Source of the DNA: GCA-2731375 sp046582635
GTDB lineage: Bacteria; Pseudomonadota; Alphaproteobacteria; GCA-2731375
Direction of reading: 5' to 3'
DNA: 21,188 nucleotides
Assembly: GCA_046582635.1 (NCBI GenBank)
Contig: JAYGEA010000196.1
Coordinates: 1 to 21,188, forward strand
Shown here: one piece after another, positions 7,872-15,278 of the stretch
How the letters are laid out: every line of letters begins with the position of its first letter
Position numbering within the stretch: the first letter of the stretch is position 1
Notes under the pieces: model-generated
The model's input: the letters and a program-made list of their open reading frames with translations, nothing else
What the model was told of the DNA's origin: nothing
Databases searched by the model: none
Program-made: the position numbers and the translations under genes

Positions 7872-8254
7872 GATCGGCTCAGACCGCCGGTTTTGCCCAG
7901 GGCTTTCAACAGGTCATGTCGAAGCTTGGCATAGGGTCGTTGCAAAGTGGCCGTGCGCCCGATCAGCACATAGTCGTGGTTCGGCGCGGCCCGTGCCGGC
8001 ATCACGTCCGCCGCCAGGGCGCGCAGGCGCCGCTTGGCACGGTTGCGCGCCACCGCATTGCCGACTTTTTTGCTCGCCGTGAAGCCAATACCCCCAATAC
8101 TCAATGCCCCCTCCGATCGGTCTGTTATCCGGGCCTGTTGTGGAGCCGTCTGCAAGACAAGGCCCGCCGTCCCATAGCGCCGGCCGGTCCGGGCCACGCG
8201 CAGAAAATCCGCGCGCCTTTTCAGGCGCACGAGGGTCAATTCGCCGTGCTTCAT
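7868..8254 (-). CDS. rnpA: Ribonuclease P protein component
   Basis: RnpA binds the RNase P RNA and helps it remove the 5' leader of pre-tRNA. The core shows LKRRADFLRVARTGRR at the N-terminus, IGFTASKKVGNAVARNRAKRRLR (the RNR motif that contacts RNA, split here over about residues 61-83) and DYVLIGRTAT. From the ATG at 8254 the protein has 128 residues, the usual family size. The frame stays open upstream to 8392, but that part lies opposite or inside rpmH in another frame and is not rnpA. An ATG at 8266, four codons earlier (MCSDMKHG), follows GGCGGA closely and is a possible alternative start. The stop overlaps the yidD start (ATGA). Confidence 0.94.
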   Translation of the reverse strand: MKHGELTLVRLKRRADFLRVARTGRRYGTAGLVLQTAPQQARITDRSEGALSIGGIGFTASKKVGNAVARNRAKRRLRALAADVMPARAAPNHDYVLIGRTATLQRPYAKLRHDLLKALGKTGGLSRS

Positions 8255-8303
8255 GTCGCTACACATAGATCCGCCAGGCCCGGAATTCCAGGCCGGCTTC
8301 ATC

Positions 8304-8438
8304 CTAGGCCGAGAGTTGCTTGCGGCCTCTCGACCGGCGCTTTGCCAGAAGACGGCGGCCACCGACGGTTGCCATGCGATGACGAAAGCCATGCCGACGT
8401 TTGCGAACCAGTCTGCTTGGTTGGAAGGTGCGTTTCAC
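8304..8438 (-). CDS. rpmH: Large ribosomal subunit protein bL34
   Basis: This 44-residue gene is too short for many gene callers. It reads MKRTFQPSRLVRKRRHGF, then RHRMATVGGRRLLAKRR and SRGRKQLSA, which is an almost textbook bL34. The start is GTG at 8436-8438, seven bases after a GGAGG ribosome-binding site; the stop is TAG at 8304-8306. It is the first gene of the rpmH-rnpA-yidD-yidC-engB-argB unit, 49 bases ahead of rnpA. The non-ATG start is paired with a strong Shine-Dalgarno sequence. No standard DnaA boxes or dnaA gene lie next to it. Confidence 0.96.
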   Translation of the reverse strand: MKRTFQPSRLVRKRRHGFRHRMATVGGRRLLAKRRSRGRKQLSA

Positions 8439-8474
8439 CCGTCAACCTCCATCAAATTGTTATCAGAAATGAAT

Positions 8475-8487
8475 GCCCCGGCGGGGC
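8475..8487 (-). other. Small GC hairpin in the rpmH leader
   Basis: A five-base-pair GCCCC/GGGGC stem with a three-base loop lies between the likely transcription start and the ribosome-binding site of rpmH. On the minus strand a run of Ts precedes the hairpin rather than following it, so it is not a terminator. It could affect leader stability, or it could be chance in GC-rich DNA. Confidence 0.3.
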
Positions 8488-8503
8488 CAAAAAACAAGCG
8501 CGC

Positions 8504-8532
8504 TGTATACGGTTTCAAACGCAGTAAGTCAA
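8504..8532 (-). promoter_or_regulatory. Probable sigma70-type promoter of the rpmH unit
   Basis: On the minus strand TTGACT (8527-8532) and TATACA (8504-8509) are separated by exactly 17 bases, the best promoter match I found in the window. It would start transcription near 8497, leaving a leader of about 59 bases before the rpmH GTG. The leader includes a GC hairpin at 8475-8487 (GCCCC, loop GCC on the minus strand, GGGGC). Confidence 0.65.
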
Positions 8533-8555
8533 CGCCGGCCGGCCATTTGTATCGT

Positions 8556-8570
8556 CTTGATTATATCAAG
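8556..8570. repeat. CTTGAT-N3-ATCAAG inverted repeat in the rpmH/TVP38 divergent gap
   Basis: Six-base arms with a three-base spacer form a small palindrome between the rpmH promoter and the plus-strand gene at 8638. Its position, about 70-80 bases upstream of the TVP38/TMEM64 start, suits an operator. The gap 8439-8637 otherwise holds the rpmH promoter and ribosome-binding site and the plus-strand element TATAGT (8603-8608), which could be a -10 without a clear -35. I see no RNA gene in it. Confidence 0.35.
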
Positions 8571-8637
8571 ATATCTCTCCTAGTGCCGACCTGTCTTTGC
8601 GCTATAGTCGGGGGGTCATTTTTTCAGGGGCGTAACC

Positions 8638-9435
8638 ATGGCTGGCGAGGAGCGGCAGGAACGGGACGGCGATGCCGGAATACGGGTGAACGGCGCCCCG
8701 TCCAAGCAATCCGCGCCGCCATTGTTGTCGTTTCGGCGGCTATGGCCGGTGCTTGTGCTGATCGCCGGATTGGGCCTTTTTCTTGCCTTCGACGGTCCGC
8801 AATATTTCACCCTGGATGGTCTGCGGCACTACCGCGCCGATCTTTCCGCTTATGTGGCCGATCACACTGTTGTCATGGCCATTTGTTTCATGCTGGTTTA
8901 CATGGTGATGATCGTTTTTTCCGTGCCCGGCGGGGCGATCATGACCATGATGGGGGGCTTTTTGTTCGGCACCGCCGTCGGCGGCAGCATGGCGGTCGTC
9001 GGCGCCACGGCGGGTGCGTCGGCCCTCTTTTTAATTGCCAAGACCGCCCTTGGCGATCCCTTGCGGGCCAGGGCGGGACCGTCGTTGCAGAAGATGGAGG
9101 CTGGTTTCCGGGAAAATGCCCTGAGTTATTTGTTGATCTTGCGATTGGTCCCGCTGTTCCCGTTTTTCCTGGTCAATCTGGTCCCTGCATTTCTTGGCAT
9201 CAGCTTTCGAATTTACGTCATTGCCACGTTCTTCGGCATTATTCCGGCCACGTTCGTCTTTGCACAGTTTGGCACCGGGCTGGGCAGCATTCTGGAGAGC
9301 GGCGGTGAGTTTTCCATGGGATCGATTTTGAGTGGCGACGTGCTGGCGGCGCTGATCGGCCTGGCGGTATTGTCGGCCCTACCCGTGGCCTACAAGTACT
9401 ATCAGGCGCGAAAGGGCAGAGGTTCGCCCGAATGA
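8638..9435 (+). CDS. TVP38/TMEM64-family (DedA-like) membrane protein
   Basis: This 265-residue inner-membrane protein has about six hydrophobic segments (roughly 35-51, 77-95, 100-132, 162-185, 190-212, 234-252). The family core comprises FSVPGGAIMTMMGGFLFG (residues 94-111), then a re-entrant-like stretch with LRLVPLFPFFLVNLVPAFLG (168-187). DedA/TVP38 relatives are thought to act as lipid scramblases or transporters; the substrate of this branch is unknown. The first 30 residues are polar and probably cytoplasmic. The ATG at 8638 follows AGGGGC. Its last four bases overlap the start of the flavoprotein gene (ATGA at 9432-9435), so the two are translationally coupled. Fused TVP38/TMEM64-FAD oxidoreductase proteins exist in other bacteria, which supports a joint function. 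Confidence 0.9.
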   Translation: MAGEERQERDGDAGIRVNGAPSKQSAPPLLSFRRLWPVLVLIAGLGLFLAFDGPQYFTLDGLRHYRADLSAYVADHTVVMAICFMLVYMVMIVFSVPGGAIMTMMGGFLFGTAVGGSMAVVGATAGASALFLIAKTALGDPLRARAGPSLQKMEAGFRENALSYLLILRLVPLFPFFLVNLVPAFLGISFRIYVIATFFGIIPATFVFAQFGTGLGSILESGGEFSMGSILSGDVLAALIGLAVLSALPVAYKYYQARKGRGSPE

Positions 9436-10850
9436 CGGCATCATTGAAAGTCGATATCTGCGTTATCGGCGCCGGTTCGGGCGGTTTGAGCGTGGCGGCG
9501 GGAGCCAGCCAGCTTGGCGTCTCCGTGGCCCTGGTGGAGCGACACCTGATGGGCGGCGATTGCCTGAACTTCGGCTGTGTGCCCTCCAAGGCGCTGCTGG
9601 CGGCGGGCAAGGCGGCGCACAATATCGTCCATGCGGGCCGCTTCGGTATTTCCGGCGGGCCGCTTCAGGTGGACAATGTGGCCGTGCGCCAGCATGTGCG
9701 CGATGTCATCGCCGGCATTGCGCCCCATGATTCCGTGGAGCGGTTCCGGGCCCTGGGCGTCAATGTCATCGAAGGCTCAGCGCGTTTCACCGGCCCCCGG
9801 GAGATCAAGGTCGATGGCCAAGGGATAAGCGCCCGGCGCTTTGTCATCGCAACCGGATCATCACCCCTGGTGCCGCCCATTCCGGGCCTGGAGGACGTGC
9901 CCTATCTGACCAACGAGACAGTGTTCGATTACGCCCAGGATATGGCCCACCTGATTGTCATCGGCGGCGGCCCCATCGGCGTGGAATTGGCCCAGGCCCA
10001 CCGGCGCCTGGGCGCCGCCGTCACCATTGTCGAAATGGCCCGGCTGCTGCCGAACGATGACCCGGAGTTGACGGCCGTGGTGCAGAATTGCCTGGCCCGG
10101 GAAGGCATTGATATCCGCACCGGCGTCACGGCTGAAAGCATCGCGCCGGCGGCGGGCGGCGTGGCCGTGACCCTGGACAGCGGCGATCTGGTCCGGGGCA
10201 GCCATATCCTGGTGGCGGCGGGGCGCAAGGCCAATCTGGAGGACCTGAACCTGGAAGCGGCGCGGGTCGATTATTCGCCCAAGGGCATCACCGTGGACCG
10301 CGGCCTCAGAACATCGAACCGAAAAATCTATGCCATCGGCGATGTGACGGGCGGTTTGCAGTTTACCCATGTGGCCGGCCATCATGCCGGCGTGGTCATC
10401 CGCAGCGCCCTGTTCCGTTTGCCCGCCAAGGCCAAGGAGACGGACCATATCCCCTGGGTCACGTACACCGACCCGGAATTGGCCCATGTGGGGCTGCGGG
10501 AAGAGGCGGCCAAGGCCCTGCATGGCGATATCAATATCCTGCGCTTTCCCTTCGCCGATAACGACCGCGCCCAGGCGGAGCGGGACACCGACGGCATGAT
10601 CAAGATCGTCACCGCCAGGACCGGCAAAGTATTGGGTGTCTCGATGGTTGGTCCCCATGCCGGAGATTTGCTCCAGCCCTGGGTCATGGCGGTCAACCAG
10701 GGCCTGAAAATCGGCGCCATGGCCGGCGCCATCTGGCCCTACCCAACCTTCGGCGAAGTCGGCGCCCGGGCCGCCGGCAGCTATTTTATCCCCAAGCTGT
10801 TCACCGACCGCACCCGCGCCATCGTCCGCTTCCTGACCAAGTTTGGTTAG
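9432..10850 (+). CDS. FAD-dependent disulfide oxidoreductase, mercuric-reductase-like but lacking its Hg-binding parts
   Basis: A 472-residue class I pyridine nucleotide-disulfide oxidoreductase. It shows an FAD Rossmann motif (GAGSGGLSVA, 13-22), the redox-active pair C44/C49 (GGDCLNFGCVPSK), ATGSSP (140-145), an NAD(P)-binding GGGPIGVE (178-185), AIGDVTGG (301-308) and the dimerisation domain. It is often annotated as mercuric reductase or dihydrolipoamide dehydrogenase, but neither fits well. There is no N-terminal heavy-metal domain and no C-terminal vicinal Cys pair (it ends RFLTKFG), and the catalytic His of the HPTxxE motif is Tyr437 (PYPTFGE), with Glu442 kept. It probably reduces a small thiol, disulfide or quinone-like substrate for the coupled TVP38/TMEM64 protein. 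The TAG stop shares bases with the TAA stop of the convergent phosphohexomutase gene. Confidence 0.9.
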   Translation: MTASLKVDICVIGAGSGGLSVAAGASQLGVSVALVERHLMGGDCLNFGCVPSKALLAAGKAAHNIVHAGRFGISGGPLQVDNVAVRQHVRDVIAGIAPHDSVERFRALGVNVIEGSARFTGPREIKVDGQGISARRFVIATGSSPLVPPIPGLEDVPYLTNETVFDYAQDMAHLIVIGGGPIGVELAQAHRRLGAAVTIVEMARLLPNDDPELTAVVQNCLAREGIDIRTGVTAESIAPAAGGVAVTLDSGDLVRGSHILVAAGRKANLEDLNLEAARVDYSPKGITVDRGLRTSNRKIYAIGDVTGGLQFTHVAGHHAGVVIRSALFRLPAKAKETDHIPWVTYTDPELAHVGLREEAAKALHGDINILRFPFADNDRAQAERDTDGMIKIVTARTGKVLGVSMVGPHAGDLLQPWVMAVNQGLKIGAMAGAIWPYPTFGEVGARAAGSYFIPKLFTDRTRAIVRFLTKFG

Positions 10851-12241
10851 AAATCCGCCGGCGGGGTAACGCCGCAAGGGACCAGCGCAGCCGTGACGGC
10901 GGCCTTCAGGCGGGCTAATCCAGCCTCGTCCGATGCCTCGCAACGGACCACCAGGACCGGTTGGGTGTTCGAGGCGCGCAATAGCCACCAGCCGTCCGGC
11001 GTGGAGACGCGGGCGCCGTCGATGTCGGAAAAATCGGCGCCTTCCGCCCGCAGGGCGGCCACGACCTCGTCCACCACCTGGAATTTCCGGATATCGTCAC
11101 ACTCGAAGCGGACTTCCGGCGTATTGACCATTTGCGGCAAACTATCGCGCAATTCGGCCACGCTTTGCCCGGATTTCGCCACCGCATCCAGGAACCGCAC
11201 GGCAACGTAGAGCGCGTCGTCAAAGCCATAGTACTTATCGGCAAAAAATATGTGCCCGCTCATCTCGCCCGCCAGGGGAGACTTGGTCTCGGCCATCTTG
11301 CTTTTGATCAACGAGTGCCCGGTCTTGTACATCAAGGGGGTCCCGCCCAGGCGGGCAACCTCGTCAAACAGCACCTGGCTGGCCTTCACATCGGCGATGA
11401 TGGTGCTGCCGGGATGTTCCGCCAGAACGTCGCGGGATAGGAGCGCAAGCAATTGATCGCCCCACAAAATGCGTTCAAGGCCATCAACCACGCCGATGCG
11501 GTCGCCATCGCCGTCGAAACCAATGCCAAGGTCCAACTTGCCCTCCGTCACCGCCGCCTGCAATTGCAACAGATTTTCCGCCAACGTCGGATCCGGGTGA
11601 TGGGCCGGAAAGGTGCCGTCCACCACATCGTTCAACGAGACATGGCGGCCCGGCAGACGGGCGATCAGGTCTGGCAGGATATCGCCCGCGGCGCCATTGC
11701 CGCAGTCCCAGCCGACCGAGAGCGGAACATCCGTGGTGTAGGCCGCCACCAATTCATCCAGATAAGCCGGCCGCACGTCGTGATCTTCCACGCCGCCCCG
11801 ACCTTCGGCCCAACCACCAGTCCTGGCCATGCGGCCCAATTCCTGTATCTGGCCGCCAAAGAATGGCTTGTGCCCCAACATCATTTTGAAACCGTTATAA
11901 TCCGATGGATTATGGGACCCCGTGACCATGATGCCCCCATCGGCCGCCAGATGATGGACCGAGAAATACAGCATCGGCGTCGGCCCACGGCCGATCCGAA
12001 GGGCATGGATACCGGCGTCGTTCAGGCCGCGGGCCAGATTTTCCGCCATTTCGACCGATGTGAGACGGCCATCGTAACCCACCGCGACCCTGGCCCCGCC
12101 GTCCCGGGCGATGATTGTTCCGAACGAGCGCCCCACCGCGTAGGCGTCCGCCGGCGACAGGGTTTCGCCGACGATGCCGCGCACGTCGTATTCGCGCAGC
12201 ACGGAGGGGTTAAATTCGTGATTTTGCATCTTTCCGCCCAT
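10847..12241 (-). CDS. Phosphomannomutase/phosphoglucomutase
   Basis: A 464-residue alpha-D-phosphohexomutase (AlgC/ManB/PgmG type) that interconverts hexose 6-phosphate and 1-phosphate through a phosphoserine. Domain marks in order: REYDVRGI (16-23), the phosphoserine loop TGSHNP (107-112, Ser109), the metal loop DGDGDR (243-248), the sugar-binding GEMSGH (325-330), and the phosphate-binding RASNTQP (422-428). Mutases of this type usually act on both glucose and mannose phosphates, so here it can supply glucose-1-phosphate to GalU. The ATG at 12241 is 6 bases after the ugd stop. An internal ATG at 12229 (MQNHEF), with GGCGGA just before it, is an alternative start. It is the third gene of galU-ugd-pgm. 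Its stop overlaps the convergent neighbour's stop. Confidence 0.95.
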   Translation of the reverse strand: MGGKMQNHEFNPSVLREYDVRGIVGETLSPADAYAVGRSFGTIIARDGGARVAVGYDGRLTSVEMAENLARGLNDAGIHALRIGRGPTPMLYFSVHHLAADGGIMVTGSHNPSDYNGFKMMLGHKPFFGGQIQELGRMARTGGWAEGRGGVEDHDVRPAYLDELVAAYTTDVPLSVGWDCGNGAAGDILPDLIARLPGRHVSLNDVVDGTFPAHHPDPTLAENLLQLQAAVTEGKLDLGIGFDGDGDRIGVVDGLERILWGDQLLALLSRDVLAEHPGSTIIADVKASQVLFDEVARLGGTPLMYKTGHSLIKSKMAETKSPLAGEMSGHIFFADKYYGFDDALYVAVRFLDAVAKSGQSVAELRDSLPQMVNTPEVRFECDDIRKFQVVDEVVAALRAEGADFSDIDGARVSTPDGWWLLRASNTQPVLVVRCEASDEAGLARLKAAVTAALVPCGVTPPADF

Positions 12242-12247
12242 TACGTG

Positions 12248-13564
12248 TCAGGCCCGAACCGCCGGACGGCCGATCGAAATATAGGTAAAGCCCAGCGCCC
12301 CCATGGTGCCTGGGTCATAAATATTGCGCATGTCGACCAGAACCGGCGCCTTCATCAAAGCCTTCACGCGGGGCATGTCCAGGGCGCGGAAAGCATTCCA
12401 TTCCGTGACGATGGCCAGGGCATCGGCGCCAGGCAGGGTGTCGTAGGCATCCGCGCAGTATTCAATGCCGTTCAACAGCTTTCGTGCTTCATCCATGCCT
12501 TCGGGATCAAAGGCGCGGATTTTCGCCCCGGCCGCCAGCAGGGCGGGAATAATATCCAGGCTGGGGGCCTCCCGCATATCGTCGGTATTGGGTTTAAACG
12601 TCAGGCCCAACACGGCGACGGTCTTGCCCTCAAGCGAGCCGCCACAGGCATCCACCACTTTTCGCGCCATGTCCTTTTTGCGTTTATTATTGACCGCCAC
12701 GGTGGCCTTGACGATTTCCATCGGCAGGTTCAGATCCTCCGCCGTGCGCAGCAGCGCCAGGGTATCTTTCGGAAAGCATGAGCCGCCATAGCCGGGCCCG
12801 GCGTGAAGAAACTTCGCGCCGATACGGCCATCCAGGCCGATTCCGCGGGCCACATCCTGAACATTGGCGTCAACCTTTTCGCACAGATTAGCGATTTCGT
12901 TGATGAAGGTGATCTTGGTGGCCAGAAAAGCATTAGCGGCGTATTTGATCAATTCCGCCGTCTGCAGGGCGGTGAACATCACCGGCGTCTCGTTCAGAAA
13001 CAACGAACGGTACAATTCCCGCATGACATCCCGGGCCCGGTCGCTTTCCGCGCCCACCACAACCCGGTCCGGGCGCATGAAGTCGCTGATCGCCGCGCCC
13101 TCGCGCAGGAATTCAGGGTTCGAGGCGACGTCGAATTCCGCATCGGGGCGGCTTTCACCGATCACCCTGAAGACTTCCGCGCCGGTGCCCACGGGCACGG
13201 TGGATTTGGTGACGATGACCGTATAGCCGTCCAGCGCGGCGGCCACTTCGCGGGCCGCGTCGAAGACACAGCTCAGATCCGCATGGCCATCGCCCCGCCG
13301 CGACGGCGTACCCACCGCGATAAACACCGCATCGGCATCCGCCACGGGTTGCCGCAAGTCCGTGGTAAAGGACAGGCGCCCCGCGGCCACGTTGCTTTCC
13401 ACCAGCTTGTCCAGTCCCGGTTCGAAGATTGGAATTTCACCGGCCAGCAAGGCCTCGATCTTTCCGCTGTCCTTGTCGACACAGGTGACATCATGGCCGA
13501 ACTCTGAAAAACAGGCGCCCGAAACCAGGCCTACATAGCCGGTACCGATAATGGTGACGTGCAT
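12248..13564 (-). CDS. ugd: UDP-glucose 6-dehydrogenase
   Basis: Ugd oxidises UDP-glucose to UDP-glucuronate with two NAD, feeding exopolysaccharide, lipopolysaccharide or capsule synthesis. The 438 residues show the NAD Rossmann motif IGTGYVGLVSG (6-16), VGTPS (84-88), STVPVGT (121-127), ASNPEFLREG (147-156), ELIKYAANAFLATKITFINE (204-223, with Lys207), the catalytic Cys263 in GYGGSCFPKD, and VLGLTFKPNTDDMREAPS in the C-terminal domain. Length is usual for the bacterial form. The start at 13564 is 37 bases after the galU stop; a weak GGGATAGAG element precedes it. Its substrate comes from the gene just upstream. Confidence 0.96.
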   Translation of the reverse strand: MHVTIIGTGYVGLVSGACFSEFGHDVTCVDKDSGKIEALLAGEIPIFEPGLDKLVESNVAAGRLSFTTDLRQPVADADAVFIAVGTPSRRGDGHADLSCVFDAAREVAAALDGYTVIVTKSTVPVGTGAEVFRVIGESRPDAEFDVASNPEFLREGAAISDFMRPDRVVVGAESDRARDVMRELYRSLFLNETPVMFTALQTAELIKYAANAFLATKITFINEIANLCEKVDANVQDVARGIGLDGRIGAKFLHAGPGYGGSCFPKDTLALLRTAEDLNLPMEIVKATVAVNNKRKKDMARKVVDACGGSLEGKTVAVLGLTFKPNTDDMREAPSLDIIPALLAAGAKIRAFDPEGMDEARKLLNGIEYCADAYDTLPGADALAIVTEWNAFRALDMPRVKALMKAPVLVDMRNIYDPGTMGALGFTYISIGRPAVRA

Positions 13565-13601
13565 GCTCTATCCCATTCTGGAATTTAACTGATCTTGATT
13601 G

Positions 13602-14480
13602 TTAATCTTGCAAGTCTTTGGTGATAGACAATAAAAAGTCACCAAGACCTTCCCGCAAATCGTCCCGGGCCTGGCCAAAGGCGACGGTGGCCTGCAAAAA
13701 CCCCAACTTGTCGCCGCAGTCGAACCGCTCGCCTTCGAAACGCAGGCCGTGGAAAGGTTGTTGGCCGATCATTTTGGCCATGGCGTCGGTCAGCTGAATT
13801 TCGCCCCCCGCGCCCCGTTCCATTTTGCCCAGATGATCGAAAACCTCGGGCATCAGAATATAGCGGCCGATCACCGACAGGGTCGATGGCGCGGCCGCCG
13901 GATCGGGTTTCTCCACCAGGCCGCGGACTTCGGCCAAATGTCCGTCATCCTCGCCTACCTCAAGAATACCGTAGCGCGCGGTATGTTCGCGCGGCACATC
14001 CATGACCGCGACCATGTTGCCCTTGGTCTCCACCGCCGCATCCACCATCTGTTTCAGACAAGGCGTATCGGCCAGGATCAGATCGTCCGCCAGCAAGACC
14101 GCGAACGGCTCGTCCCCCACGAGGTTACGGGCGCACCAGACCGCATGGCCCAGCCCCAAGGGTTCCTGCTGCCGGGTATAGGCGACCTGGCCGGCATCGG
14201 GGATAGCGGCGCGCAGAGCCTCCAGTTCCGCAGTCTTGTCGCGGGAGGAGAGCAGATCTTCCAATTCATAGGAATGGTCGAAGTGATCTTCGATCGCCGC
14301 CTTGCCCCGGCCGGTAACAAAGATGAATTCCTCGACCCCGGCGGCGGCGGCCTCTTCCACCGCATACTGGATTAAGGGTTTATCGACGATGGGCAGCATC
14401 TCCTTGGGCAACGCCTTGGTTGCCGGTAGAAACCGAGTGCCCAATCCACCCACGGGGAAAACCGCCTTGCGTACGCGCAT
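13602..14480 (-). CDS. galU: UTP--glucose-1-phosphate uridylyltransferase
   Basis: GalU joins UTP and glucose-1-phosphate to give UDP-glucose and pyrophosphate. The 292 residues begin with the nucleotidyltransferase motif GGLGTRFLPATKALPKEM (12-29), followed by PIVDKPLIQYAVEEA, FVTGRGKAAIEDHFD, LGHAVWCA, FAVLLADDLI, VEKPDP and RYILMPEVFDHL, all typical of bacterial GalU. It leads the galU-ugd-pgm set, in which the third gene makes its substrate and the second uses its product. The ATG at 14480 has only a weak ribosome-binding site. The 84-base gap upstream could hold a promoter, although no strong -35/-10 pair is obvious. Confidence 0.96.
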   Translation of the reverse strand: MRVRKAVFPVGGLGTRFLPATKALPKEMLPIVDKPLIQYAVEEAAAAGVEEFIFVTGRGKAAIEDHFDHSYELEDLLSSRDKTAELEALRAAIPDAGQVAYTRQQEPLGLGHAVWCARNLVGDEPFAVLLADDLILADTPCLKQMVDAAVETKGNMVAVMDVPREHTARYGILEVGEDDGHLAEVRGLVEKPDPAAAPSTLSVIGRYILMPEVFDHLGKMERGAGGEIQLTDAMAKMIGQQPFHGLRFEGERFDCGDKLGFLQATVAFGQARDDLREGLGDFLLSITKDLQD

Positions 14481-14552
14481 GCCAATTCAGCCTAATTCAT
14501 TGCCAGTCTCTTATGAACTTGCCCCGCTTCTGCCACGACATTCGGGCCGATG

Positions 14553-14570
14553 CAAGGTGTGCCGTCACAC
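14553..14570 (-). terminator. Small hairpin at the end of the J-protein gene
   Basis: On the minus strand GGTGTG and CACACC flank TGACGG, straddling the TGA stop of the gene ending at 14565. It has no clear T-run afterwards, so it could be a weak or Rho-assisted terminator, or an attenuating element ahead of galU. Support is limited to the six-base arms. Confidence 0.25.
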
Positions 14571-15278
14571 ACCCAGCAGCAAATCCTTGGCCTGATTGAT
14601 CTTTGCCGCCAGATATGACGAACCACCCTTGTCGGGATGGTTTTTCAGCATCAACCGCTTGTGGGCCTCGCGGATTTCGCTGGGCGAGGGGTTGAAGTCC
14701 AGGCCAAGAACCTCGCGGGCCTCGTCCAGGGTCATATTGCCCGGATGGCTCTGTTGTCCTTGCTGCCCGTTACCGCCCGCCGATTGGCGCCATTCGGGAC
14801 CCGCGCTGCGATCCAGAAAGGCCTCCAATAACTGTGCCGCTTCCGGGTCATGTTGCCGGCATTCCGTCAACAGCGCGATCAGTTCCCCCTGGTCCAAATC
14901 GCTTAGATCCCGGCCCGCGAGGGCGCCCAACAGCACTTCACCGCGCATGGCGCCGCTATCGTGGTCCAAGGTCATGCGCAGGTAAGCCGTCTCCACGTTC
15001 GAACTGCGCCCGGCCGATTGTCGCGGCCCCCGGCCCATGCGCGGGCCCAGACGCGGCAAGGCCCAGCGGCGCAGAAAGGCCACGGCGGCAAAGGCCAGGG
15101 GTAGGCCCAAGGCGAAACGGCCGGTCAACAACAGAAAGGCTGCCAGGGCGGCACAAATGCCAAAGCCCGTGTAGCGCAATATCTTCGCCAAGGCCTTGGG
15201 ATCCGCGGTCAACAGCAACTTGCCGCCCAGCCCCAAGGCGGCCAGCAGACAGACGCCGAGGATGAAATAACCGATCAT
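14565..15278 (-). CDS. Membrane-anchored J-domain protein, Tim14/Pam18-like (TimB type)
   Basis: The 237 residues have hydrophobic N-terminal segments (about 2-22, 33-52, 54-70), a basic stretch, a middle region (NVETAYLRMTLDHDSGAMRG... LLEAFLDR, about 94-157), a Gly/Gln/Ser linker, and a C-terminal J-domain. The J-domain reads IREAHKRLMLKNHPDKGG and then SSYLAAKINQAKDLL, with HPD at 214-216. This sequence closely resembles mitochondrial Tim14/Pam18 (DNAJC19), the J-protein that stimulates Hsp70 in the import motor. Alphaproteobacterial relatives (called TimB in Caulobacter) are regarded as its ancestor. It should stimulate DnaK at the inner membrane; the client is unknown. The ATG overlaps the stop of the VWA gene (ATGA), so the two products probably work together. 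Confidence 0.88.
   Translation of the reverse strand: MIGYFILGVCLLAALGLGGKLLLTADPKALAKILRYTGFGICAALAAFLLLTGRFALGLPLAFAAVAFLRRWALPRLGPRMGRGPRQSAGRSSNVETAYLRMTLDHDSGAMRGEVLLGALAGRDLSDLDQGELIALLTECRQHDPEAAQLLEAFLDRSAGPEWRQSAGGNGQQGQQSHPGNMTLDEAREVLGLDFNPSPSEIREAHKRLMLKNHPDKGGSSYLAAKINQAKDLLLGV

Noticed and set aside
8439..8637. Possible replication origin next to rpmH
   Set aside because: No DnaA-box-like TTATCCACA copies, no AT-rich repeat block and no dnaA, gidA or parAB neighbour.
8253..9308. Long plus-strand frame starting opposite rpmH
   Set aside because: It runs antisense to rpmH and then out of frame through the TVP38/TMEM64 gene; no family resemblance.
9432..10850. Mercuric resistance (merA)
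   Set aside because: No heavy-metal domain, no C-terminal Cys pair, and no merR, merT or merP near it.
9861..10988. Open frame of 375 codons on the minus strand
   Set aside because: Antisense to the flavoprotein with full FAD and NAD motifs.
11453..12781. Open frame of 442 codons on the plus strand
   Set aside because: It lies opposite ugd and the phosphohexomutase, both with complete catalytic motifs; its own protein looks like Gln/His-rich noise.
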